Position numbers and translations under genes: made by a program
Part shown: positions 34,409 to 43,132 of the stretch, piece by piece
Layout: the number at the start of each line of letters is the position of its first letter
How positions within the stretch are numbered: the first letter of the stretch is position 1
Notes under the pieces: model-generated
What the model was told of the DNA's origin: nothing
The model's input: the letters and a program-made list of their open reading frames with translations, nothing else
Databases searched by the model: none
DNA from: Bacillota bacterium
Lineage (GTDB): Bacteria; Bacillota; Clostridia; Christensenellales; Aristaeellaceae
Length of the DNA stretch: 64,000 nucleotides
NCBI GenBank assembly: GCA_023421395.1
Contig: JAEZTL010000005.1
Span: forward strand, 7,156 to 71,155
Direction: 5' to 3'

Positions 34409-34774
34409 TTGATTAGCGTCTTGGTGGTTGACGATGCGGCGTTCATGCGGCTTGCGATCAAGAACGTCTTGAGCAAGCACGGTTTTTCCGTGATCGCCGA
34501 TGCGAAGAACGGACAGGAAGGCGTGGAAAAGTACAAAGAATTCAAGCCTGATGTGGTCACGATGGACATCACAATGCCCGATATGACCGGCATCGAGGCG
34601 CTGAAGTTGATCCGGGAATTCGATCCCGGCGCAAAGATCGTCATGATCTCGGCGATGGGGCAGGAGAGCATGGTCAAGGAAGCGATCCTGAGCGGCGCAA
34701 AATCCTTTATTGTGAAGCCCTATAAAGAGGAGCACATTACGCAGACGCTGCTCAAAGTGGCGTCCAAGAGCTGA
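34409..34774 (+). CDS. cheY: chemotaxis response regulator CheY
   Basis: A 121-residue single-domain receiver. The acidic pair Asp8-Asp9, phosphoacceptor Asp53, Ser81 and Lys103 are all present. CheA phosphorylates it and CheY-P binds FliM/FliY at the motor. It starts at a TTG after GCGGAGGGG. Position between HD-GYP and cheA supports the chemotaxis role. Confidence 0.92.
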   Translation: MISVLVVDDAAFMRLAIKNVLSKHGFSVIADAKNGQEGVEKYKEFKPDVVTMDITMPDMTGIEALKLIREFDPGAKIVMISAMGQESMVKEAILSGAKSFIVKPYKEEHITQTLLKVASKS

Positions 34775-34785
34775 GGGGGAGACAT

Positions 34786-36918
34786 ATGGCTCCGGGAAAC
34801 AACCAGGACGACTCCCTGCTCGAGTTGTTTGTCTTCGAGACGAGTCAGAACACGCAGCAGCTGGAGCAGGTCGTGCTCACCGCAGAGCAAGAAGGAAGCT
34901 TTTCCCATGATGAGGTCAACGAGGTTTTCCGGATCATGCACACCATCAAGGGTTCCGCCGCGATGATGTCCTTCACCGGGATCGCGAAACTGGCCCACCG
35001 CATGGAGGATCTTTTTTTCTACATTCGAGAAAACCCCGCGGCCGCTTACGACCCCCGGGCTGTCAGCGACCTGATCCTCTCCTGTATGGATTTCATCAAT
35101 CAGGAGATGGAAGGCATCCGTTCGGGTGAAACCGCCGCACAGGAGGACAATCAGCTTCTGATCCACCGGATCGACGCGCTGATGGCCGTGATGACCGGTG
35201 ATTCCTCCCCCCACGCCAACTGCATCGCCAACGCAGCCGCCGGGAGCGTCCCCGCCCCCGTCGCGCTGTCCCCCGAATCCCCGGGCGCGAAGCGCTTCAA
35301 GGCGGTCATTCTGTTCGAGGACGGCTGCGCGATGGAGGACGTCCGAGCCTATTCGGTCTCCGTCGAGGTGGGCGAATACGCGAAGGTGCTGTCCTTCGAT
35401 CCCCCGGACATCATGGAAAACGGCCACAGCGCGGACAAAATCCGCGCCCACGGCTTCACCATCCGCTTTGAGACCGATCTGCCCGAAGATGAAGTGCGTT
35501 CAAAGCTGATGCAGACCGTGTTCCTGAGCGAGCTGGAGTTGGCCGTGGAAGCGGAGGAAATGCCGTGTGCGGCAGACGGCGAAACCGCCGATCCCGCCGT
35601 CGATGCGGATGAAGGCACGCCTGCTCCGGATACGGAACAGGGCGTCGGCACAAACGCCGCCTTCAGGGAAGGCTCGAAGCGGGGCGCCGGTGCGGAAGCC
35701 CAATACCATCAGCAGCCGCAGTCGATCATCTCCGTCAGCGTCAATAAACTTGACATGATGATGGACCTGATGGGCGAACTGGTCATCGCCAAGACGATGG
35801 TGGTGGAAAACCCGGAGATCGCCGGGCTGGAGGTGGCGGATTTCCAGAAGTCCGCCGCGCACCTGAGCAAGATTGTCACCGAGATGCAGGAATTGGTGAT
35901 GACGATGCGGCTGGTACCGCTGTCGGCCACCTTCCACCGGATGCACCGGATCGTGCGGGATATGAGCAACGCGCTCAGTAAGGACGTGCGGCTGACGCTG
36001 ATCGGCGAGGATACCAGCGTCGACAAGAACGTCATCGAGCACATTGCCGACCCGCTCATCCACCTGGTGCGCAATTCTATCGACCACGGCATTGAGAGCG
36101 CCGAGGAGCGCGCGCGCGCGGGCAAAAGCGCCACAGCCACCGTGACGCTGGAAGCTCAGAACGCCGGCGGCAACGTGCTGATTTCCATTCGCGACGACGG
36201 CCGCGGGCTAAACCGGGAAAATATCCTCGCGCGCGCCCGGGCCAACGGCCTTCTGACCAAACCCGAGGGCGAATACACCGACCGGGAAGTCTACAACATG
36301 ATCTTCCTGCCGGGTTTCTCCACCAAAGAGTCCGTCACCGAATTCAGCGGTCGTGGCGTAGGCATGGACGTTGTGATGCAGAACATCTCCGCCATCGGCG
36401 GCTCTGTATCCATCGAGAGCGAACTGGGCAAAGGCATGAACGTCCTGCTCAAGATCCCGCTCACCATCGCGATTCTGGACGGCATGAACGTGTGCATCGG
36501 CGACACCCGGCTGACCGTTCCCATCTCTGTAATCTGTGAATCCTTCAAGCCCCGGCCGCAGGATATCCTCCGCGACATCGAGGGCAACGAGATGATTATG
36601 GTGCGGGGCGAGTGTTACGCGGTGCTCCGGCTCCACAGGCAGTGGAAGATCGACACCCAGGTGAAAAATCTCCCTGACGGCATCCTGATGATGGTGGAGC
36701 AGGACGGCAAAAAGCGCTGCCTCTTCGTGGACAAGCTGGTGGGGCGGCAGCAGGTCGTGGTCAAGGCGCTGCCTGCATATCTGAAGAAGACGCCGCTGTC
36801 CAAGTGCCTTTCCGGCCTGACGCTGCTGGGTGAAGGAAGCATCAGCTTGATCCTGGACGCCGGTTGGCTCGTGGATACGGGCATCAATAGCGCAAGCGAA
36901 GGAGGATCTCAGGCATGA
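34786..36918 (+). CDS. cheA: chemotaxis histidine kinase CheA
   Basis: A 710-residue kinase. The Hpt domain (about 1-110) has His52 in MHTIKGSAAMM. A P2-like CheY-binding region follows (about 165-260, KRFKAVILFEDGCAMEDVR). The dimerisation helices start near 313 (ISVSVNKLDMMMDLMGELVI). The ATPase domain has the N box (HLVRNSIDHGIE), the DDGRG motif and GRGVGMDVV. The C-terminal CheW-like domain occupies about 560-700. The stop overlaps the cheW ATG. Confidence 0.96.
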   Translation: MAPGNNQDDSLLELFVFETSQNTQQLEQVVLTAEQEGSFSHDEVNEVFRIMHTIKGSAAMMSFTGIAKLAHRMEDLFFYIRENPAAAYDPRAVSDLILSCMDFINQEMEGIRSGETAAQEDNQLLIHRIDALMAVMTGDSSPHANCIANAAAGSVPAPVALSPESPGAKRFKAVILFEDGCAMEDVRAYSVSVEVGEYAKVLSFDPPDIMENGHSADKIRAHGFTIRFETDLPEDEVRSKLMQTVFLSELELAVEAEEMPCAADGETADPAVDADEGTPAPDTEQGVGTNAAFREGSKRGAGAEAQYHQQPQSIISVSVNKLDMMMDLMGELVIAKTMVVENPEIAGLEVADFQKSAAHLSKIVTEMQELVMTMRLVPLSATFHRMHRIVRDMSNALSKDVRLTLIGEDTSVDKNVIEHIADPLIHLVRNSIDHGIESAEERARAGKSATATVTLEAQNAGGNVLISIRDDGRGLNRENILARARANGLLTKPEGEYTDREVYNMIFLPGFSTKESVTEFSGRGVGMDVVMQNISAIGGSVSIESELGKGMNVLLKIPLTIAILDGMNVCIGDTRLTVPISVICESFKPRPQDILRDIEGNEMIMVRGECYAVLRLHRQWKIDTQVKNLPDGILMMVEQDGKKRCLFVDKLVGRQQVVVKALPAYLKKTPLSKCLSGLTLLGEGSISLILDAGWLVDTGINSASEGGSQA

Positions 36919-37433
36919 GCGAATTGGCGATGGATTTCAGCCAGACGGCCGAAGATACCCTGCACGGAAAATACCTCACCTTCATGCTGGACGAGGAATG
37001 CTACGGCATGGAGATCAGCTACATCACCGACATCATCCAGATGCAGCCCATTGCGACGCTGCCGGAAGTGAAGCGCTACCTCAAGGGTATCATCAACCTG
37101 CGCGGCGAGATCATCCCGGTGATGGACGTCCGGCTCCGCTTTGGCAAGCCGGAGATCGGCTATACGGAGCGCACCTGCGTCATCGTAGCCCGCACAGGGC
37201 AGCTGTGCGTGGGCCTGATTGTGGACAGCGTGTGTGAAGTGATCCAGATCGCCGACGAGAGCATCGCTCAGCCGCCCCGGATCAATTCAAACAGCAACCG
37301 TTTCATCAAGAGCATCGGCAAGGTCGGCCAGGAGATCAAGCTGCTGCTTGACTTTGACAAGCTGGTTGCCGATGACGAGGACGTGTTCGCGCGGGCGGAC
37401 GGAGCGCATCAGGAAACGGTAAACGAAGCATAA
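36915..37433 (+). CDS. cheW: chemotaxis coupling protein CheW
   Basis: A 172-residue adaptor linking receptors to CheA. CheW-like beta domain features are present (YLTFMLDEECYGMEISYITD, then KGIINLRGEIIPVMDVRLRF). It overlaps the cheA stop by four bases (ATGA), giving coupled translation. A C-terminal acidic tail of about 20 residues follows the domain. Confidence 0.95.
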   Translation: MSELAMDFSQTAEDTLHGKYLTFMLDEECYGMEISYITDIIQMQPIATLPEVKRYLKGIINLRGEIIPVMDVRLRFGKPEIGYTERTCVIVARTGQLCVGLIVDSVCEVIQIADESIAQPPRINSNSNRFIKSIGKVGQEIKLLLDFDKLVADDEDVFARADGAHQETVNEA

Positions 37434-37448
37434 GGCAGGGTGAATAAC

Positions 37449-39692
37449 GTGGAAAAAAGAGGCCTCAAGAGCATACGCCTTGAGATGGTATTGTATATTA
37501 CCCTTTTGAGCATCGCAATCTGCGCAGCCTACTTCGCGGCCTCGGTGACCCTGTCCAGATCGGCCATCAACCGTTCGATGGAGACTTCCCTGGAGGGTAT
37601 CACCCATCAGAGCAGTTCGCTGATTTCCGAGCGCGTCAACAGCTACTATGAGCGGCTAAGTGCCGTCGCCACGAACGATCTGTTCTGGAGCGCCTACATC
37701 AGCGAAAGCCGCCTCTTTTCGCTTCTGAAAAGAGTGCAGGCCGACGAGGGTTACCTCGATCTGGTGTATGTGGACAAAAACGGAATCGCCTATAACAGCG
37801 GCGGCCAAAAGTACCCCATTGGAGACGACGAAAGTTACCAGGAGGGTATGGCCGGCAACAGAAGCGTCACGGACCCCACGGCCACGGGGGATGGCGACAA
37901 GATGGCCATGACCTATTCGGTACCGGTGGTCAATTCCGCCGGCAGCGTGACGGGCGTACTGATGCAGACCTCCGACGGCTATGAGTTGAGCAATCTGATC
38001 TCCGACGTCACCTATGGCGATACGGGCTATTCCTTCGTCGTCAATGACGAGGGCGTCATGGTGGCGCACGCGGACCGGACGATGGTTGCTGAACAGGATC
38101 GCACGCTTGAAAAGGCCAAGGCCGATCCCGCTCAGCAAGAGCTGGCGAGCCTCCTGACCCGTATGGTCAGCGGGGAAACCGGAATCGGCGAGTATACCTA
38201 CAAGGGCGTAACCAAGTTCTCGGGCTTCGCGCCGATCGAGGGCACGTCCTGGTATATGGCATTGACGGCCCCCTACAGTGAGGTATTCGCAGCCACCGAA
38301 CAACTGCAGTGGATTCTGCTGGCGGCGGCGGCGCTGCTGGCGCTCCTCAGCGCCGGCGCGGCGCTGATCATCGCGAACCGCATCCACAAACCCATACTCG
38401 CCATGTCCGGTGTGGCGGCAGAGTTCGCCGTGGGGAATCTGGATGTGGATGTGGACATCCGCCAGCGCAACGAGATCGGCCAGCTCGCCCAAGCGTTCAG
38501 GACCGTATCCATCAATATGAGTGGCATCATCCGCAACATTCTCACCGCCACGACCCAGGTGGCGGAGGGCTCCCGGCAGATTGCCGATTCCGGCATGATG
38601 CTGGCGCAAGGCGCCACCCAGCAGGCCAGCGCGTTGGAAGAATTGTCGGCCTCGGTGGAGCAGATTGCTTCCCAGACCCGCCTGAACGCCAAAAATGCCA
38701 ATGAGGCCAATGAGCTGGTCGGCAGTGCCCGCACACTAGCCGAGCGCGGCAATGAAAAGATGGGCGATATGCTCCGGGCCATGGAGGACATCGACCGCGC
38801 CTCCGCCGACATCAACCGCATCATCAAGGTCATCGATGACATCGCGTTCCAGACCAACATTCTGGCGCTCAACGCGGCGGTGGAAGCCGCCCGCGCCGGG
38901 CAGCACGGCCGCGGCTTCGCGGTCGTCGCGGAAGAGGTGCGCAACCTGGCGGCGAAGTCCGCCAGCGCGGCCAAAGAGACCTCCAGCATGATCGAAAACT
39001 CCACCCGCAGTGTGGCCGGCGGCACCAAACTCGCCCGCGAGACGGCCGAGGCGCTGGAGCGCATTGTCGGAGAGGTCGGCCGCGTGACCTCGCTGGTGCA
39101 GGGCATCTCCACCGCTTCCGGCGAGCAGACCACCGGCATCGATCAGATCAACCAGGGTCTTCTGCAGATCTCGCAGGTGGTGCAGGCCAATTCCTCCACA
39201 TCGCAGCAGTCCGCCGCGGCGTCCAAGGAACTCACCGCCCAGGCCGTCGCGCTCAGAGAGCAGGTGGCCGGCTTTAAACTCCGGAACGAGACCGCGGACG
39301 CGCCGTCAGCCGGCGATCCCGCCGCCATCCCGCCGGAAAGGCCCGCCGTAAGCGCGCAGGCACCCTCCGGGAAAACGCGCTCAGCCGCACCCGGAAAGTC
39401 CGCTCCTGCTCCGGAAAAGTCCGCTGCCCCAATCCGCAAGATGAGCGACGCGCCCATCCCCGCTTCCGTGCGGGAAGCCGCCAGCGCCGCCGTCAGCGCC
39501 GCCTTCGGGCGTCCCGCCAGCGTGCTGCTGGGCCAGGAGCACAAACCCCGGCGACCCGTGAAAATCTCTCTGGGCGAGGAAGACAGGCCCGCTCGGCCCG
39601 CGAAGATCTCACTGGGTGAGGAAGACGAACCGTCGCAGCCTGATCGCTCCGCAAAGATTGCGCTGAGCGACCGTGAGTTCGGGAAATATTAG
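37449..39692 (+). CDS. methyl-accepting chemotaxis protein (Cache-HAMP-MCP signal)
   Basis: A 747-residue transmembrane receptor. TM1 is about residues 12-34. The extracellular part (35-285) looks like a double Cache ligand domain (VYVDKNGIAYNSGG, then GDTGYSFVVNDEGVMVAHAD). TM2 is about 285-308 and HAMP about 310-362. The signalling hairpin contains the conserved tip (AFQTNILALNAAVEAARAG). The last 125 residues are a Pro/Ala-rich linker ending in about four degenerate 14-residue repeats. There is no NWETF-like CheR tether. The GTG at 37449 is chosen because the ribosome site would overlap the earlier GTG. Confidence 0.93.
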   Translation: MEKRGLKSIRLEMVLYITLLSIAICAAYFAASVTLSRSAINRSMETSLEGITHQSSSLISERVNSYYERLSAVATNDLFWSAYISESRLFSLLKRVQADEGYLDLVYVDKNGIAYNSGGQKYPIGDDESYQEGMAGNRSVTDPTATGDGDKMAMTYSVPVVNSAGSVTGVLMQTSDGYELSNLISDVTYGDTGYSFVVNDEGVMVAHADRTMVAEQDRTLEKAKADPAQQELASLLTRMVSGETGIGEYTYKGVTKFSGFAPIEGTSWYMALTAPYSEVFAATEQLQWILLAAAALLALLSAGAALIIANRIHKPILAMSGVAAEFAVGNLDVDVDIRQRNEIGQLAQAFRTVSINMSGIIRNILTATTQVAEGSRQIADSGMMLAQGATQQASALEELSASVEQIASQTRLNAKNANEANELVGSARTLAERGNEKMGDMLRAMEDIDRASADINRIIKVIDDIAFQTNILALNAAVEAARAGQHGRGFAVVAEEVRNLAAKSASAAKETSSMIENSTRSVAGGTKLARETAEALERIVGEVGRVTSLVQGISTASGEQTTGIDQINQGLLQISQVVQANSSTSQQSAAASKELTAQAVALREQVAGFKLRNETADAPSAGDPAAIPPERPAVSAQAPSGKTRSAAPGKSAPAPEKSAAPIRKMSDAPIPASVREAASAAVSAAFGRPASVLLGQEHKPRRPVKISLGEEDRPARPAKISLGEEDEPSQPDRSAKIALSDREFGKY
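39519..39689 (+). repeat. degenerate 14-residue repeats at the MCP C-terminus
   Basis: The encoded ends read SVLLGQEHKPRRP, VKISLGEEDRPARP, AKISLGEEDEPSQP and AKIALSDREFGKY. The core is (V/A)KI(S/A)LGEED with a basic, Pro-rich spacer. The middle two copies are also similar at the DNA level, which suggests recent duplication. Confidence 0.75.
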
Positions 39693-39717
39693 CTTCACCC
39701 CGAAAGGAAGAATCTGT

Positions 39718-40578
39718 TTGGACATCAACATGGTGCCGCCCGGTTCATTTCTGGCTCAGTCCATTCCAGAGATGACGGATGCCGAATACCACAAGCTCGC
39801 GCAATTGATTTATTCCGTCAGCGGCATTTCCCTGAAGGATTCCAAGCAGGCGCTGCTTACCAGCCGGCTTGCGGGCGTCCTCGCGCAGTCGGGCCGGAAG
39901 AATTTCACGGAGTATTACAACGCGCTGATCAGCGACAAGACCGGCGCCTCCGTTGCCGCGCTGGTGGACAGGATCACCACAAACCACACGTATTTCATGC
40001 GGGAGCCCGCCCACTTCAATTACTTTCGCGACACGGTGCTCCCCTACCTGAAGAAGAGCGTCACCGACAGGGACCTGCGCATCTGGAGCGCGGCGTGTTC
40101 CACGGGCGAGGAGCCCTACGCGCTGGCGATGATTCTGGATGAATTTCTGGAAATGGACAAGACCCGCTGGGACGGCAAGATCCTGGCTACGGACCTTTCC
40201 GAAAAGGTGCTGGTGGAGGCGGCCCGGGGCGTCTACAGCCAGGAGCGGATCGAGCCGATTCCACCCCTGTGGAAGCAGCGATACCTCACACGCCTGACCG
40301 ACGGAAGCTACCAGATCGTAGACCGGCTGCGAAGTGAGGTCATCTTCCGCCGGTTTAACCTGATCGAGCCGGTCTACCCCTTCCGGAAGAAATTCCACGT
40401 GATTTTCTGCCGGAACGTGATGATCTACTTCGACAGCGACACGCGCGTCTCCATCATCAACAAACTGTACGACATGACCGAGCCGGGCGGATACCTGTTC
40501 ATCGGGCACTCGGAAGCAATCGACCGAGCGAAGTCAAAGTACAAATACGTCATGCCCGCGGTCTACCGGAAGATGTAG
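39718..40578 (+). CDS. cheR: chemotaxis protein methyltransferase CheR
   Basis: A 286-residue SAM-dependent methyltransferase that methylates receptor glutamates. The N-terminal helical domain (about 15-75) is followed by the Rossmann domain with RITTNHTYFMREPAHFNYF, IWSAACSTGEEPYALAMIL, FCRNVMIYFD and GYLFIGHSEA. The frame is open into the MCP gene. The TTG at 39718 is chosen for AAAGGAAG about eight bases before it. Confidence 0.95.
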   Translation: MDINMVPPGSFLAQSIPEMTDAEYHKLAQLIYSVSGISLKDSKQALLTSRLAGVLAQSGRKNFTEYYNALISDKTGASVAALVDRITTNHTYFMREPAHFNYFRDTVLPYLKKSVTDRDLRIWSAACSTGEEPYALAMILDEFLEMDKTRWDGKILATDLSEKVLVEAARGVYSQERIEPIPPLWKQRYLTRLTDGSYQIVDRLRSEVIFRRFNLIEPVYPFRKKFHVIFCRNVMIYFDSDTRVSIINKLYDMTEPGGYLFIGHSEAIDRAKSKYKYVMPAVYRKM

Positions 40579-40607
40579 CCCCGGCGTACTTTCAAGCGAG
40601 GACGATT

Positions 40608-41636
40608 ATGCAACAGACAAAAAAGATCAGGGTTCTGATCGTGGACGATTCAGTGGTCTTCCGGGAGGTTCTGGCCCGGGGGCTGTCGGCAGATCCGCGC
40701 ATCGAGGTGGTCGCGAAGGCCTCCAATCCCTTCGAGGCCCGCGACAGAATTCTCGACGCCAATCCGGACATCATCACCTGCGACATCGAGATGCCCCGCA
40801 TGAACGGCATCGAGTTCATCCGTCGTCTGCTTTCGCAGTATCCGATCCCCGTCATTGTGGTTTCCAGCATATCCGACGCGGTGTTCGACGCCATGAACGC
40901 CGGGGCGGTGGAGTTCGTGACCAAACCGGACGACCGCTCTCCCAAGGGCATTGACGCCCTGATCGGCGATCTGATCGCCAAGATCGTCATCGCGTCCAAG
41001 GTGCAGGTTCGCCGCAGGACCGCATCACTGACCGAGCCCAAGGCAGCACCGGCGCACTTTGACACCACGAAGATCATCGGCATCGGCGCCTCCACCGGAG
41101 GCACGGAAGCCATCTTCCATGTACTCAAGGCGTTGCCCGCCAACATCCCGGGCATCGCAATCGTTCAGCACATTCCCGCGGTGTTTTCCGGCATGTTCGC
41201 GCAGCGAATGAACGCGCAGACGGCGCTTCGCGTCAAGGAAGCTGAAAACGGTGATTTCATGGAGCCGGGGCTGGTTCTATTGGCGCCCGGCGACAGACAC
41301 CTGCAGCTGCGCAAGGTTGGCGACCGCTACAAAGCCGAGGTCTTTGAGGGCGATAAGGTCAACGGCCATTGCCCCTCGGTGGATGTGCTGTTCGATTCGA
41401 TGGCCAAGCAATGCGGGGACCGCGCGATGGGCGTTCTGCTGACCGGCATGGGTCAGGACGGCGCCCGGGGGCTTTTGAACATGCGCAGAAACGGTGCCTA
41501 CACCATCGGGCAGGATGAGAAGAGCTGCGTGGTCTACGGCATGCCCAAAATCGCCTACGATCTGGGCGCGGTGGAGAAGCAGATGAGTCTGGACGCCATC
41601 GCAGGAGAGCTGATCCAGCAACTAAGCCGGCGGTAA
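40608..41636 (+). CDS. cheB: chemotaxis response regulator protein-glutamate methylesterase CheB
   Basis: A 342-residue protein. The receiver domain (1-125) has Asp13-Asp14 and phosphoacceptor Asp59. The methylesterase domain (about 155-340) has the catalytic Ser in GIGASTGGTEA, His in VQHIP and Asp in MGQDGARG. It removes methyl or amide groups from MCPs. It is the last gene before a very strong terminator. Confidence 0.95.
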   Translation: MQQTKKIRVLIVDDSVVFREVLARGLSADPRIEVVAKASNPFEARDRILDANPDIITCDIEMPRMNGIEFIRRLLSQYPIPVIVVSSISDAVFDAMNAGAVEFVTKPDDRSPKGIDALIGDLIAKIVIASKVQVRRRTASLTEPKAAPAHFDTTKIIGIGASTGGTEAIFHVLKALPANIPGIAIVQHIPAVFSGMFAQRMNAQTALRVKEAENGDFMEPGLVLLAPGDRHLQLRKVGDRYKAEVFEGDKVNGHCPSVDVLFDSMAKQCGDRAMGVLLTGMGQDGARGLLNMRRNGAYTIGQDEKSCVVYGMPKIAYDLGAVEKQMSLDAIAGELIQQLSRR

Positions 41637-41665
41637 GCCGGGCGGATTCCATCGGAAAACAGCAT

Positions 41666-41706
41666 GAAGGAGGGCCTGAAGTGCTTTGCACTTCAGGCCC
41701 TCCTTC
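41666..41706. terminator. strong terminator after cheB
   Basis: A perfect 19-bp stem (41666-41684 with 41688-41706) has a TTT loop. It lies 30 bases after the cheB stop. The T tract downstream is broken (TCCTTCTCCC), but the stem strength is exceptional and it may act on both strands. Confidence 0.8.
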
Positions 41707-41963
41707 TCCCTCACCGCCGGGAGATCCCCCCGGCGACCGATGACCTCCCGAGGGGTAGATGGACCTCATACCAATCCAAAGCCTTGATGATTCGTCGGAC
41801 CGGATCTTTTCGCGCGAGGCGTTGTCGCTCTCCGCTCAACGCAGCGCTGCATTTCACGCCGAAGGCGTATCCCGAAGGGTCGCTTCGCTTTGGCTCCTAG
41901 CCTCGCATCGAAAATCTCTCGATCCTTTGGAAGAATTACTGTTTTTACTTGGTATAAAACGGG

Positions 41964-41996
41964 CAAAAGCCCCACAGCCAGATGCTGCGGGGCTTT
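41964..41996 (-). terminator. intrinsic terminator of the fliD-motB operon
   Basis: AAAGCCCC (41966-41973) pairs with GGGGCTTT (41989-41996), with an inner CAGC/GCTG stem and a CAGAT loop. On the minus strand it reads GGGGCTTTTGC, giving a short T run after the stem. It is about 135 bases past the motB stop. Confidence 0.7.
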
Positions 41997-42130
41997 GACG
42001 GCGGATCCCAGCCGCCTGATCAACCCGGCAACCGCATCTGCGGGACTGCGGTTCTATCCGACGGGTCGATGGCGGAGGCGAACTCAGGCGGAGCGCCGAG
42101 CCCGCCGGGCAGGAAACCACCCTGGATTTG

Positions 42131-43063
42131 TCAGACTGGCGGAGCCTGCTGGACGTTTTCTCCGCCCGCGTTTTCCGCCTTGGTCAAGCGGATTTCAACG
42201 CGCCGGTTTTGCGCCCGGTCGGCCTCGGTGTTGCCCTGTGAAAGCAGCTGGTTGCAGGAATAGCCGGTGGCAGAGAGCTTTTCCTGAGGCATGTCACACT
42301 TTTTCACAAGGTACTCCAATACCGTCAACGCGCGGTTGGTGGAGAGCTCCCATGAAAAAAGGTTCTCCTTGGAGGGCAGGTCGTTTTCGATTCTGGCGGT
42401 ATGTCCGCTGATGTCGATGTTGCTGATCAGGCCGTAGGAGTCCATGATGACCGCGCTGACGTTCAGTAGCATCTGGGCGGCGCCGTCTCGCATCACGGCC
42501 TCATCCGGATAAAAGAGCACGCCTTCCCGGAAGCGCAAGTATATGAAATCCCCGATCTTCTCGACCGTAACATGCTGATCGTAGCCATTGGCCTTCAGCA
42601 TATTGGAGATGCGGCTGACCAGTTCGTCATACTCCTCGTCTCCGGTGTCCTCCTCGCTGAGTCCGCTCGACGGCTTGCCCGGTGACGGGGTGGGTGTAGG
42701 CTCCGGCGTAGGACTCGGCGTAGACCCGGCGTCCTCACCCGGGGCGAAGGATTCATCCGGCGCCTGGGTTTCTTCAATGACGCCGCCCGGCGCCGGAGAC
42801 GCGCTCGCCAGAAACGCGTCAATCTGCTCTTTTGTAATGTCTTCGATCGAAAAATCGCCGTTTCCTGTCACGTCTTCGGTCTTGGTGGTCTTTCCGAACG
42901 TGTTGGAGAAGCTGACGACAAGCTTTTCATACTTGGACAGATCAATGACGCTGATGGCGTAGAGCAAGATGAACATGACCAGGAGGTTGTTCATCAGATC
43001 CGCGTAGGTGGTCAGCCATCGGTTGCCGTCGATTTTTACTTCCGGGGTGGATCTTTTCGCCAT
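42131..43063 (-). CDS. motB: flagellar motor stator protein MotB
   Basis: A 310-residue stator protein. It has a short basic N-terminus, one membrane helix with the essential Asp in TTYADLMNNLLVMFILLYA (the ion-carrying residue), and an acidic, Pro-rich linker (about 80-150). A C-terminal OmpA-like peptidoglycan-binding domain follows (VLEYLVKKCDMPQEKLSATG, then NRRVEIRL). It follows motA by 69 bases. Confidence 0.95.
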   Translation of the reverse strand: MAKRSTPEVKIDGNRWLTTYADLMNNLLVMFILLYAISVIDLSKYEKLVVSFSNTFGKTTKTEDVTGNGDFSIEDITKEQIDAFLASASPAPGGVIEETQAPDESFAPGEDAGSTPSPTPEPTPTPSPGKPSSGLSEEDTGDEEYDELVSRISNMLKANGYDQHVTVEKIGDFIYLRFREGVLFYPDEAVMRDGAAQMLLNVSAVIMDSYGLISNIDISGHTARIENDLPSKENLFSWELSTNRALTVLEYLVKKCDMPQEKLSATGYSCNQLLSQGNTEADRAQNRRVEIRLTKAENAGGENVQQAPPV

Positions 43064-43132
43064 TTTCTGCCGACCTTTCAGAAAGGGACGTCCGCGACAA
43101 GCGCCGACCGTCAGCTTCCGCCGCCGGATTCA

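Larger units (their letters stand above)
41637..42130. other. convergent intergenic region between cheB and motB
   Basis: No gene is supported. It begins with the cheB terminator and ends with the motB terminator. The 260 bases between (41707-41965) are GC-rich with several short dyads (for example ACGCC-GAA-GGCGT near 41857, and CCCGAAGGG next to GCGAAGCGACC-type arms). It resembles an intergenic repeat element, but only one copy is in this window. Short open frames here have no recognisable product. Confidence 0.5.

Noticed and set aside
41664..41998. Short overlapping open frames in the cheB-motB gap
   Set aside because: They run through the terminator stem and dyad-rich DNA, have no ribosome site and no recognisable product.
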